This document shows positions 45,093-53,738 of a stretch of DNA of 64,000 nucleotides, in pieces. A program made the position numbers and the translations under genes. A model generated the notes under the pieces. The model worked only from the letters and a program-made list of their open reading frames with translations, made no database searches and was not told where the DNA came from. Source of the DNA: Kribbella jiaozuonensis (GTDB lineage Bacteria > Actinomycetota > Actinomycetes > Propionibacteriales > Kribbellaceae); contig NZ_SZPZ01000002.1 in the NCBI RefSeq assembly GCF_005233875.1, positions 930,001 to 994,000 of the forward strand. Direction: 5' to 3'. Numbering within the stretch: position 1 is the stretch's first letter; every line of letters starts with the position of its first letter.

Positions 45093-45469
45093 TGACTCGT
45101 AAGGCTTTCCCGGTGTTGTACGTCCAGGACGTACGCCGGTCCGTCGAGTTCTACAAGCTCCTCGGCTACGAGTCGACGTACCAATTCCCGCTGGAAGGCA
45201 CCCCGCACTACGTCGGCCTCGAGCGCGGCGACTCGTCCCTCGGCCTGTCCGACGCGAACTGGCCCGAGGCCCAACTGGGCATCACCGTCGGTGCGGCGCC
45301 GCGCTTCGAGCTGTTCGTGTACGTCGACGACGTCGAGGCCGAGGTGGAAGTCTTCCGGGCCGCGGGCCATCCCGTCCTGCAGGAGCCCGCGACCATGCCC
45401 TGGGGTGAACGGCAGGCCTACCTCGCCGACCCCGAGGGCAACCCGGTCGCGCTGGCGACGCCGATCTAA
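45092..45469 (+). CDS. VOC/glyoxalase-fold protein (bleomycin-resistance-like)
   Basis: A 125-residue protein with two beta-alpha-beta-beta-beta repeats: FPVLYVQDVRRSVEFYKLLGY, YVGLERGDSSLGLSD, FELFVYVDDVEAEVEVFRAAGH and ERQAYLADPEGNPVALATP. This is the VOC fold of glyoxalases, dioxygenases and bleomycin-binding proteins. The metal ligands typical of enzymes are not obvious. The ATG shares its first base with the hemQ stop; GTG 45089 is an alternative. It is last in the haem operon, and its stop overlaps the convergent AAA+ gene by 4 bp. Confidence 0.85.
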   Translation: MTRKAFPVLYVQDVRRSVEFYKLLGYESTYQFPLEGTPHYVGLERGDSSLGLSDANWPEAQLGITVGAAPRFELFVYVDDVEAEVEVFRAAGHPVLQEPATMPWGERQAYLADPEGNPVALATPI

Positions 45470-47502
45470 GTACCAGGCTTCTGCAGCAGGTAGTCCTCGG
45501 CGCGCATCGACGTGGGCGGCCGGACGTCGGCCGGGATGAGTTCGCGCAGGTCGCGCTCGGTCAGGCTGTCGGGGTCGCGGGCGGACAGCCGGGTGGCCTG
45601 GTTGGAGACGGCTTCCTCCAGCACGTTCCGGATGAAACGGCCGTTGCCGAAGCTGTGGCCACGCGGCGCGGGCGGGATGACCGTGCGGACCTTGTCCAGC
45701 ACGTCCTCGCCGTAGATCATCCCCTTCTGCCGCGCCTGCAGCTCGAAGATCGCGACCAGTTGGTCGGTGTCGTACTCGCTGAACGACAGCAGCTTCGGGA
45801 AGCGTGACGCCAGACCGGTGTTCGACTCCATGAACCGCTGCATCTCGCGGTGGTAGCCGGCGACGATCACGATGCAGTCGTTGCGGTGGTCCTCCATCAA
45901 CTTCAGGATGGTGGCGACCGCTTCGAGGCCGTAGTCGCCCGGCGTGTTCTCCGGCGTCAGGCTGTACGCCTCGTCGATGAACAGCACGCCGCCGAGCGCC
46001 TCCCGGAACTTGCCCGCGGTCATCGGCGCGGTCGAGCCGACGCTCGGGCCGACCAGGTCGGAGCGGTCGACCTCGACCACGTGGCCCTTCTCGAGCACGC
46101 CGAGCTGGTGGTAGATCCGGCTGAGCAGCCGGGCGATCGTCGTCTTCGCCGTACCGGGCTTGCCGACGAACACCATGTGCCGGGCCCGCTCGTGGCTGGG
46201 CAGGCCGAGCTCGGTCCGGCGCAGGTTGGTCTTCACCTCGGCGACCATCTTGCGGACCGCGTCCTTGACCGACTCCAGGCCGATCAGCGCGTCGAGCTCG
46301 GCCAGCGGGTCGTCGCTGAAGTCGAGCGGCTTCGGGAGCGGTTCGTCGAGGGTGCCGTCGTCGGACGAGGCGGGACGCCCGGCCTCCTCCTGGACCGTGT
46401 TCCAGATCGACGACAGCGAGTTGGCCTCGTTCTCCGCGGCGGCGGTGGCCTCGAGCGCACTCCAGCGTTCCCGGTCGAGGATCTGGAACAGCGAGGTCAG
46501 ATCCGGGATCTCGGGCTCCGGCCACGGCGCCTTGGACAGTACGCCGGACAGGTGGATCGCGGCGCGGGTGGCCGCGGCGGCCCAGGCCCGGGCGAGGGGT
46601 GCCTGGCCGCTGCGGATCGCGCGGGCCAGCCATTGGTTGACGTGCGCCAGCCAGACCTGCCGGTTGAACGTCTGGTGGATCGAGCTGAGCGCCTTCTCCA
46701 GGTCCTGGGTGGTGTTGCCGAGGCTCCTGGCGACGGCCTGCGGGATGCCGCGAAGGCCGGTGGCGAGGATCAGCTCGGCCATCAGTTGCGCGTAGTCACC
46801 GGCGTACTCGTCCGGGCTCGTCATCAGCAGCCGGGCATGGGTGTCGCGGATCGAGTTGAGCGAGTAGCGCAGGGCCGCGGTCGGGCCGCCGAGCTCGGGC
46901 AGTACGGCGCGCTCGCTGTCCCTGAGCGCGTCGTTCCGCCAGTACTGCGCGATGTCGTCGTACTCGCCCGTGATGTGCAGGTGGGTCGCTTCACGGTCGG
47001 CGAGGACGCGGTCGAAGGCGGCCGTCAGCGCCTGGGCGCGGGCCGCCATCGGGGGAGCGTCGAGGAACAGGCTGACGACGTTCCGGGACAGCTGCAGCGC
47101 GTGCTGGCGGCCCTGCTCGCGGAAGCCGCGGGCGCCGGCGATCGCCTGCAGGTGCCAGTCGGTCGGCGCGACGTACACCACGTGGCCGGCGCCGCCGAGC
47201 CGGGAGGACGGGCGGTAGAAGTCGTGCGTGAGCTCGGTGCCGAGATCGGCGTACTCACCGTGCAGGACCGGGATCCACCCGGTCAGCAGGGGCGCTATCT
47301 CGTGGGTGAACCAGACGGCCGCGGGAGTGCCCTTGATGAAGTCCGGAAACGCCTCCGGCCGCAGCGGTCGCAGCGCGTCCGGATCGTCGGCCCAGGCCTG
47401 CAGTTGAGTGCGGACGCGAGTGATCCACTCGGTCGGCACCTCCCACGGCTCCTCTGCCGCCAGCACATCCAGAACTCGCGGTCTGCGGACGTCGTCTGCC
47501 AC
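45466..47502 (-). CDS. AAA+ ATPase of the CbxX/CfqX-EccA type
   Basis: A 678-residue protein. The N-terminal 380 residues are helical and TPR-like (LRYSLNSIRDTHARLL, LAHVNQWLARAIRSGQAPLARAW). The CbxX-type AAA+ domain follows: LDALIGLESVKDAVRKMVAE (about 405), Walker A GKPGTAKTT (about 447), Walker B GGVLFIDEAYSL (about 507) and sensor region IVIVAGYHREMQRFMESN (about 545). EccA proteins of ESX secretion systems share this plan, but no EccB-E or EsxA/B gene is nearby. GTG 47502 has GAAGGAA upstream. It is probably a remodelling ATPase with an unknown client. Confidence 0.88.
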   Translation of the reverse strand: MADDVRRPRVLDVLAAEEPWEVPTEWITRVRTQLQAWADDPDALRPLRPEAFPDFIKGTPAAVWFTHEIAPLLTGWIPVLHGEYADLGTELTHDFYRPSSRLGGAGHVVYVAPTDWHLQAIAGARGFREQGRQHALQLSRNVVSLFLDAPPMAARAQALTAAFDRVLADREATHLHITGEYDDIAQYWRNDALRDSERAVLPELGGPTAALRYSLNSIRDTHARLLMTSPDEYAGDYAQLMAELILATGLRGIPQAVARSLGNTTQDLEKALSSIHQTFNRQVWLAHVNQWLARAIRSGQAPLARAWAAAATRAAIHLSGVLSKAPWPEPEIPDLTSLFQILDRERWSALEATAAAENEANSLSSIWNTVQEEAGRPASSDDGTLDEPLPKPLDFSDDPLAELDALIGLESVKDAVRKMVAEVKTNLRRTELGLPSHERARHMVFVGKPGTAKTTIARLLSRIYHQLGVLEKGHVVEVDRSDLVGPSVGSTAPMTAGKFREALGGVLFIDEAYSLTPENTPGDYGLEAVATILKLMEDHRNDCIVIVAGYHREMQRFMESNTGLASRFPKLLSFSEYDTDQLVAIFELQARQKGMIYGEDVLDKVRTVIPPAPRGHSFGNGRFIRNVLEEAVSNQATRLSARDPDSLTERDLRELIPADVRPPTSMRAEDYLLQKPGT

Positions 47503-47586
47503 CAAATTCCTTCCCCAGGAGGAGCCACCAGCCGGCCCAGTCTAGAGCTAGACCGGGCGACCGGTGGGGCAGACTCGGCCCGACGA

Positions 47587-48003
47587 TCAGGCCGGGGCCA
47601 GGGTCAGGCTGATGCTGTTGATGCAGTACCGCTGGTCGGTCGGGGTGCCGTAGCCCTCGCCCTCGAACACGTGCCCGAGGTGCGAGCCGCAGTTGGCGCA
47701 GCGGACCTCGACACGCTTCATGCCCAGGGTGCTGTCCTCGATGTATTCGACGCGGTCCTCGGCCAGCGGTGCGTAGAACGACGGCCAGCCGCAGTGCGAG
47801 TCGAACTTGGTCTCGCTGCGGAACAGCTCCGCGTCACACGCCCGGCACTTGTACACACCGACGGTCTTGGTGTCGGTGTACTCACCGACGAACGGCCGCT
47901 CGGTGCCGGCCTTGCGCAGCACGTGGAACTCGGCGGGGGAGAGCTGCGCCTTCCACTCCGCGTCGGACTTCTGGACGGAGTACTGCTTGGTTGAATCTGT
48001 CAC
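47587..48003 (-). CDS. msrB: Peptide-methionine (R)-S-oxide reductase
   Basis: A 138-residue enzyme that reduces methionine-R-sulfoxide in oxidised proteins. Zinc is held by two CxxC pairs (CRAC about 53, CANC about 101). FDSHCGWPSFY (about 67) carries the resolving-Cys position and substrate Trp. The catalytic Cys is in QRYCINSISL (about 123-132). The start is GTG 48003. A 14-bp hairpin ends 9 nt upstream of the start, and no strong Shine-Dalgarno is seen between them. Confidence 0.96.
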   Translation of the reverse strand: MTDSTKQYSVQKSDAEWKAQLSPAEFHVLRKAGTERPFVGEYTDTKTVGVYKCRACDAELFRSETKFDSHCGWPSFYAPLAEDRVEYIEDSTLGMKRVEVRCANCGSHLGHVFEGEGYGTPTDQRYCINSISLTLAPA

Positions 48004-48012
48004 AACACCAGT

Positions 48013-48053
48013 ATCGGTCGCCCGGGCAGGAAAACCCCACCCGGGCGACCGAT
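48013..48053 (-). terminator. 14-bp hairpin between nuclease gene and msrB
   Basis: ATCGGTCGCCCGGG (48013-48026) pairs perfectly with 48040-48053 around a 13-nt loop. On the minus strand it follows the nuclease stop by 24 nt and precedes the msrB GTG by 9 nt. It is most simply a U-tract-free terminator, but it could affect msrB initiation. Confidence 0.65.
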
Positions 48054-48077
48054 GTAAGACTGCCGAAATCCCGCGGG

Positions 48078-50465
48078 TCAGCGGATCCAGGACGGCAGCG
48101 GGATCAGCTTGACCACCTGCGGGTCGTGGTCGGAGATCTGGTCCGGGAACTCCGCGTTCATGTGCACCACGTCGTACGACGAGGCCGGGCGGAGGTTCTG
48201 CGAGATCAGGATCTGGTCCAGGATCTGGCTGTTGCCCTCGAACACGTAGCTGTAGCGCTCCTTCAGCGGCAGCGTCCGCGGCAGGTCGATCAGCGCGGTC
48301 TTGCCGGAGCCGACCAGAATGTCGGCGGTGCCGGACCAGTCGAAGTCGTTCAGGTCACCCAGTACGACCACGTTCGCGCCCTTGTCCTTGGCCAGGATCT
48401 GGTCCACGAACCCGCGGACCGCCTCGGCCTGCTGGTGACGCTTCGGCGCGCTGGACTGCACCGGCGGCTGGAACCGGCCCCAGAGCGGGTCGTCACCGCC
48501 CTTGGAGCTGAAGTGGTTGACCACCACGAACAGCGACTGCCCGAGCCAGGTGAACTCGCCGGCCAGCGGCACCCGGGTGTCGGCCCAGGCCGGGTTGGCC
48601 GGGTCGACGCGGCCAGGCGACGCGCTCAGGTGCGGCTTGCCGAACCGGTCGGTGGTGATCGTCGTCGCGACCGTCGAGCCGCCGCCCGCGCGGTCGATGA
48701 ACTTGACCGGCTTGTCGGTCCGGAACATGAACGCGACCCGGATGTTGCCGCCCGGCTCGCCGCCTTCCTTGCCGTCGACCGGGTCGATCTCACGCCACGC
48801 GTACTTCGGTCCGCCGGCCTTCACGATCGCGGCAGCCAGCGTGTTCAGCGTGACGTCCGCAGCGACCGTGCCGGAGTTGACCGCGCCGTCGTTGTCCTGC
48901 ACCTCTTCGAGGCCGAGGATGTCCGGCGAGGCGAGGTTCTTCACAACCGCCTGCGCCAGCCCGTCGAACTTGGCCGGGCCGTCGGCCGGGTCCAGGTTCT
49001 CGACGTTGAACGTCGCCACCGACACCTGCGCGATCGAGGACTTCTTGGTGACCTCGCGCTTCACGCCACCGTCGATCACCGTCGGCGTCACGGTCGGCAG
49101 GAACTTGAAGTTGCCGAACGAGTAGTCCAGAACACCGGTCACGACACCGGCCAGCTTGTCACCGGTTTTGGCGTCCGGGATCGGCACCAGTACGTCGTCG
49201 AGCAGCACCCGCTCCGGGTTGCTGTCGGTCTTCTGCAGCAGGATCCCGCCGCGGACCGTGCGCACGCCGGCACCGGCCGGTACGACGGACAGCTCGCGGA
49301 ACGAGCTGGTCGGGCCGGTGACCTCCGGCTTGTTGATGCCCAGCCACATGCCCTCGAGCGACTCCCAGAAGTCCAGCCCGTCGTTGGCCGGGTCGAACGC
49401 CGTGCTCGTCGTCTCGACATCGCCGTTCGAGTCGTCGTCGATCACGGTCGACGGCGGTACGCGTCCGCCCTTGCCGACGATCGTCGGAGCCGGTACGGCG
49501 GCCGTGCCGGTGACGGTGATCTTCGCGTTGGTCAGCTCGGTGGTGGTCAGGTTCGTCGTACCGCCGGAGCCGCCCGGGCGGAACTCGGCGACCGAGCCCT
49601 CGACGTTCAGGGCGTCACCGACGGCGACCGTCGGCGCGGAGCTGGTGAAGACGAACACGCCCTCGCTGGTGGCCGGGTTGTCGTCGGGCTGCGGGTCCTG
49701 GAACCAGAACCCGTTGCTGCTCACCGCGGTGACGACACCGGTGACGTTGGAGACCCGCTTGCCCTCGAGCGGCGAGCGGTGCGCGGCGCCCTGGATGTCG
49801 TGGATCTTGGCGTCCACCGGCGGCTCGGCCGGACCACCGGTCAGCGTGCCCGGCGACGGGTTGCCCGCGGTGAAGTCGGCGTTGTTGTTGTCGGTGTCCT
49901 GCTTCGGGTCGTTGCGCGCGGCCGAGGTGGTGTTCGACAGGCCCGCCGCGGGCGCGGTCTCGGAGTCGTTCGCCGTGCCGTAGCCGACGTAGTCCTTCAC
50001 GCTCGGGTCCGCGTGGCAGATCGCACCGCAGGTCAGCGCGGTCTGCGTGGTGACCAGGGCGACCTTGCCGGCCGTCGCGGACATCAGGATCGTGCCGGTG
50101 ACGTTCGGGGTCGGCATCGGCTGGCCGTTCGCGCCGCCGCCCTCCTGGACCAGGTACGTCGCTCCCGGGTCGATGCTGCCGGTCAGCTTCGTCACCTGCC
50201 AGGTGGTACCGGCGGCCGAGGCGTACTGGACCGACCAGCCGCTGACGTCGATCGCGGCCGAGCCGTTGTTGGTCAGCTCGACGAAGTCGTTCGTGTACGG
50301 CGCGCCGCTGTTGCCGCCACCGCCGTACACCTCGGTGACGACCACATCGGTCGAAGCGGCCTGTGCGGGCGTGGCGAGGATGGCCACCGCCGACCCGGCG
50401 GCGAGAAGACTGGTCGTGACCACAAGGGCGCCCAGGCGGCGCCGTGGTCGGTTCAGGGCAGACAT
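48078..50465 (-). CDS. Secreted endonuclease/exonuclease/phosphatase with lamin-tail domain (ExeM/NucH-like)
   Basis: A 795-residue protein. The signal peptide is at residues 1-36 (RRRLGALVV... ending AQA-A). A lamin-tail domain is at about 38-150 (VVVTEVYGGGGNSGAPYTND; FVELTNNGSAAIDVSGWSVQ). Tandem OB-like domains follow (about 230-470). The EEP catalytic domain runs from about 480 to 795: ATFNVENLDP (Asn), ILGLEEVQDNDG (metal Glu), VVVNHFSSKGGDD (His), VVVLGDLNDFDWSG (Asp-Asn) and ISDHDPQVVKL (final Asp-His). It is an extracellular DNase for nutrient DNA or biofilm turnover. ATG 50465 sits just before the signal. Confidence 0.92.
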   Translation of the reverse strand: MSALNRPRRRLGALVVTTSLLAAGSAVAILATPAQAASTDVVVTEVYGGGGNSGAPYTNDFVELTNNGSAAIDVSGWSVQYASAAGTTWQVTKLTGSIDPGATYLVQEGGGANGQPMPTPNVTGTILMSATAGKVALVTTQTALTCGAICHADPSVKDYVGYGTANDSETAPAAGLSNTTSAARNDPKQDTDNNNADFTAGNPSPGTLTGGPAEPPVDAKIHDIQGAAHRSPLEGKRVSNVTGVVTAVSSNGFWFQDPQPDDNPATSEGVFVFTSSAPTVAVGDALNVEGSVAEFRPGGSGGTTNLTTTELTNAKITVTGTAAVPAPTIVGKGGRVPPSTVIDDDSNGDVETTSTAFDPANDGLDFWESLEGMWLGINKPEVTGPTSSFRELSVVPAGAGVRTVRGGILLQKTDSNPERVLLDDVLVPIPDAKTGDKLAGVVTGVLDYSFGNFKFLPTVTPTVIDGGVKREVTKKSSIAQVSVATFNVENLDPADGPAKFDGLAQAVVKNLASPDILGLEEVQDNDGAVNSGTVAADVTLNTLAAAIVKAGGPKYAWREIDPVDGKEGGEPGGNIRVAFMFRTDKPVKFIDRAGGGSTVATTITTDRFGKPHLSASPGRVDPANPAWADTRVPLAGEFTWLGQSLFVVVNHFSSKGGDDPLWGRFQPPVQSSAPKRHQQAEAVRGFVDQILAKDKGANVVVLGDLNDFDWSGTADILVGSGKTALIDLPRTLPLKERYSYVFEGNSQILDQILISQNLRPASSYDVVHMNAEFPDQISDHDPQVVKLIPLPSWIR

Positions 50466-50547
50466 GGCCCGGATTCTCACACCGGCACGTGTGCCTTCCA
50501 AGGTCCAACACGTGAACAGCCGGTGCGCACCCCGAACACACGGGTGA

Positions 50548-51906
50548 TCATTCGCCCAGCGCGAGGAGCTGGTAGACCTCCATCGGCTCCGCCTTGCCTT
50601 TCAGACTCAGCAGCCCGAGCGACTCGGTGCGTGCCTGCGGCAGCAGCGCCTTGGTCGCCGGCCCGATCGCGACCGCCCCGCCAGGAGCCTTGCCCTCGAT
50701 CCGCGACGCGACGTTGACCGTGTCCCCGATCACCGTGTGCGTCCGCCCGCCCTCGGTGCCCAGCAGGCTCACCGACGCGTTCCCGCTGTTGATCCCGACC
50801 CGGAACTCCGGCCAGTTCGGGTGCGAGGCCCGGACCGCGGCCGCGGCCGCCTGCAGCGCGAGTCCCGCGGCGGCGGCCAGGTACGCGTGGTCCGGCTGGT
50901 CGCCCCGCTTGTTGAACGTGACCATCAGCGCGTCCCCGATGATCCGGTCGACGTCCCCGCCGTGCCGCCGCACGACGGGAGGTACGACGACCTCGAAGTA
51001 CGTGTTGAGCATCGCCGTGACCTCGGCCGGCTCGTGCTTTTCGGAGAACGTCGTGAACCCCTGCAGGTCCGCGAACAGCACGCTCAGCTCGCGCTCGCCG
51101 GACACGGTGTCGGCCTGGTACAGGTCGGCGAACCGCTCCTCGTACCACTGGATCCGCACACCGGCCACGACCAGGATGAACGCGGCCAGCATCAGTGCGT
51201 GCCACTCCCACCAGGACAGGTGCCAGTTCCGCGCGAACACCAGCGCGACCATCGCCTCGGCCAGCAGCACGAACGCGGAGACCATCGACAGCAGCATCAA
51301 CGACGGCCGCGCCCACCACGTCTGCAGATACCGCCCCGCGGCAACGGCATAGAGGATGATCGCGGGGATGGCGAGCGCCGTCAGGATGCCGTCGGCAACT
51401 TCCGGCACAGACGTCTGGTGCAGCGGTGGCAACCGCAGTACCGAGGCTACCGCCCACAACGCCATCAGGAGCAGCAGGGCGACGCGGAGACGACGGCCCC
51501 AGGTGACGCCGGAGATGGTCAAACTCGACAGGAAGGCGAACACCGACCCCAGCGCGACGCCCACCGGGGTCGCGAGCGTGAAGCCGGCGTTCTGTGTGTC
51601 CAGCAGGACCTTCGGCGTCGCGAGCGCGTGCAGTCCGAGAAAACCGGCCGCCGACAGGAACGCCAGCGAGACGAACAGCACCCGTGCATCACCTCGCCGC
51701 AGCGCCGCGGCACCGGTCAGATACGCCAGTACGGCGCTCAGCCCCGCCGTCAGCAGCACCAGCCAGAAGTGCGTCGGGTGATGCTCCCAGTGCAGATCCA
51801 GCCGCGGATTGCGCAGCAGCAACACCAGTCCCGCGATCGGTATCAGCAGCACCAGCGCGGTGAGCGCCACCATCGCCGGCGTGTAGACGAACCGCCGTTC
51901 AGGCAT
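50548..51906 (-). CDS. Membrane-anchored class III adenylate/guanylate cyclase
   Basis: A 452-residue protein. About eight hydrophobic segments fill residues 9-250 (a sensor-like membrane module). The class III catalytic domain is at 265-445: LSVLFADLQGFTTFSE (first metal Asp), DRIIGDALMVTF (second metal Asp) and VIGDTVNVASRIEG (transition-state Asn and Arg). The purine-selecting Lys is Arg in DRIIGD and the usual Asp/Thr before VIGD is Thr, so the substrate is uncertain. It overlaps the receiver-oxidoreductase gene by 8 bp and is translated after it, suggesting linked signalling. Confidence 0.88.
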   Translation of the reverse strand: MPERRFVYTPAMVALTALVLLIPIAGLVLLLRNPRLDLHWEHHPTHFWLVLLTAGLSAVLAYLTGAAALRRGDARVLFVSLAFLSAAGFLGLHALATPKVLLDTQNAGFTLATPVGVALGSVFAFLSSLTISGVTWGRRLRVALLLLMALWAVASVLRLPPLHQTSVPEVADGILTALAIPAIILYAVAAGRYLQTWWARPSLMLLSMVSAFVLLAEAMVALVFARNWHLSWWEWHALMLAAFILVVAGVRIQWYEERFADLYQADTVSGERELSVLFADLQGFTTFSEKHEPAEVTAMLNTYFEVVVPPVVRRHGGDVDRIIGDALMVTFNKRGDQPDHAYLAAAAGLALQAAAAAVRASHPNWPEFRVGINSGNASVSLLGTEGGRTHTVIGDTVNVASRIEGKAPGGAVAIGPATKALLPQARTESLGLLSLKGKAEPMEVYQLLALGE

Positions 51907-53638
51907 CCGAGGAGACCCTGAGATGGGTGTGGATCTGTGAAACGACCACGGATCCTTCGCCCACCGCCGAGGCCACCCGTTTCACCGACTCCGACCGCAC
52001 ATCGCCGATCGCGAACAGTCCGGGAACCGTCGTCTCGTAAGGCTGCGGCGGCCGGTCCTCCTGCCACCTCGGATCCGCGGCCGCATCCGACCCGGTCAGC
52101 ACGAACCCGCGCGGATCCCGTGCCACACCCTCCGGCAGCCAATCGGTCCCCGGCACCGCGCCGATCATCACGAACAATCCGTCGATCGGGACGGTCTCCT
52201 CGTCGCCGGTCTTGCGATCCCGCAACGTCATCCGCTGCAGGCGCCCGTCGCCGCCACCGTCGACCACCTCGCTCGACGACCGGACCGTGACGTTGTCAGC
52301 GGCATCGATCGCGTCGATCAGGTACTTCGACATACTCGCCGTCAGGTCCTCGCCGCGGATCACCAGCAGCACCCGCCGGCAGTAGCGCGCGAGGTGCAGA
52401 ACCGCTTGCCCTGCTGAGTTCCCGCCGCCGACCACGCAGGCGTCGCGATTCATCAGCCCGTGCGCCTCGGACACGCTCGCTCCGTAGTACACGCCGTTCC
52501 CCATCAGCTTCTCCAGCGAGGGAACGTTGAGCCGCCGATACGTGACGCCCGTCGCGAGGACCACCGCCCGCGCGGTCACCTCGCCGACGTCACCGATCAC
52601 CGCGCGGAACTCGCCGTCGCGCTTCTCGATTTGCTCGACCGTCCGCATCAGTACGAAATGCGCGCCGAACACCCACGCCTGCTGGTACCCGCGCTGCGCC
52701 AGGTCCGACCCGCGGATGCCGCGCGAGAAGCCGAGATAGTTCCGGATCAGCGAGCTCGTCCCGGCCTGCCCGCCGATCGACTCCCGTTCTACGACGAGCG
52801 TCCGCAAACCCTCCGACGATGCATACACCGCGGCAGCCAATCCACCCGGACCGGCACCGATCACCAGTACGTCGAACGAGGTGTCGTCCGACGCCAAGGT
52901 CGTTGGCACGCCCCACGCTTCGGCGATCTCCACGTCGGTCGGATCGTGCAGCACGGTGCCGCCGATCGCCGGCATCCAGACCAGCACCCCGTCGCCGGGA
53001 TCCGGCTCCCCGATGAACTCCAGGGCGTCGTTCGCGAGCTGCGTACCGCTGGCTCGGAACGCGCTCGGAATCCCGTTGCGGGCGAGCAGGCTGCGGATCT
53101 CCTGGCCCCGGACCGAGAGCTCGGCCGCGATCACGACGACCTCGCGCAGGTTCGCAACCTCGAACCGCGACCACTCCTGGATGAACTCGGCGACGGTCCG
53201 GTGGAACAGCTCGTCGTGCCCGATCCACGGTTTGAGTACGTAGTAGTTGATATCGCCGACCGACATCGCGGTCAGGATCGCGGATGCCGTCGTACGGTCG
53301 GCCCACGCGCCCCACTCGATCAGCAGCGCACGGCGCGCGTCCGGATGCAGGGTTCGTGCGGCCGCGAAGAGATCGGCGCGTTCGTTGTCGGGCAGTGCGT
53401 TGTCGACCATGACGACGGCGACCCGCTGTTCCGACTCGTGTGCTCGGCGTAGAACGTCCAACGCAGCCGCGGTCGTCGCCTCGCCCCGCACGCGGAAGTC
53501 GGCGCCGAAGCCGCGGTCCAACTCCGTTTCGCAACGCTCCAGACGCTCCGGGTCAGCGTCGACGACGAGCAGTAGCGGTCTGGCCGCCTTCAAGCGCGGC
53601 CGTTTCGGTTCACGATGCCCCCGGGGCTCCCCACCCAT
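51899..53638 (-). CDS. Response-regulator receiver fused to FAD-dependent (TrxR-like) oxidoreductase
   Basis: A 579-residue protein. A receiver domain is at about 20-145: LLLVVDADPERLERC acidic pocket, phospho-acceptor Asp in VVMVDNALPD, Lys in YVLKPW. A thioredoxin-like linker domain is at 160-235. The flavin domain starts at about 252 with VIGAGPGGLAAAVYAS, then the NADPH motif VVGGGNSAGQAV (about 397) and GLFAIGDVRSESVKRVASA near the end. The CxxC of thioredoxin reductase is absent: YYGASVSEA stands where YCATCDG is expected. It therefore oxidises or senses without a redox disulfide. ATG 53638 is preferred; a GTG 21 bp upstream is possible. Confidence 0.88.
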   Translation of the reverse strand: MGGEPRGHREPKRPRLKAARPLLLVVDADPERLERCETELDRGFGADFRVRGEATTAAALDVLRRAHESEQRVAVVMVDNALPDNERADLFAAARTLHPDARRALLIEWGAWADRTTASAILTAMSVGDINYYVLKPWIGHDELFHRTVAEFIQEWSRFEVANLREVVVIAAELSVRGQEIRSLLARNGIPSAFRASGTQLANDALEFIGEPDPGDGVLVWMPAIGGTVLHDPTDVEIAEAWGVPTTLASDDTSFDVLVIGAGPGGLAAAVYASSEGLRTLVVERESIGGQAGTSSLIRNYLGFSRGIRGSDLAQRGYQQAWVFGAHFVLMRTVEQIEKRDGEFRAVIGDVGEVTARAVVLATGVTYRRLNVPSLEKLMGNGVYYGASVSEAHGLMNRDACVVGGGNSAGQAVLHLARYCRRVLLVIRGEDLTASMSKYLIDAIDAADNVTVRSSSEVVDGGGDGRLQRMTLRDRKTGDEETVPIDGLFVMIGAVPGTDWLPEGVARDPRGFVLTGSDAAADPRWQEDRPPQPYETTVPGLFAIGDVRSESVKRVASAVGEGSVVVSQIHTHLRVSSDA

Positions 53639-53692
53639 GGTGTGACGGTAGGTCCGCACAAACCGTGTGGCAATGCGTAAAGCGTTTGTTCA

Positions 53693-53729
53693 CCGGATCC
53701 CTGTCCGCCCCAGTGGGACAGGGATCCGG
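53693..53729 (-). terminator. Terminator hairpin after the M4 peptidase gene
   Basis: A 14-bp perfect stem (CCGGATCCCTGTCC and complement) with a 9-nt loop starts 9 nt after the minus-strand stop at 53739. No U-tract follows. Confidence 0.7.
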
Positions 53730-53738
53730 CAAAACCCT

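Noticed and set aside
51899..53638. Thioredoxin reductase (trxB)
   Set aside because: The redox CxxC is missing and a receiver domain is fused in front, so it cannot be a normal thioredoxin reductase.
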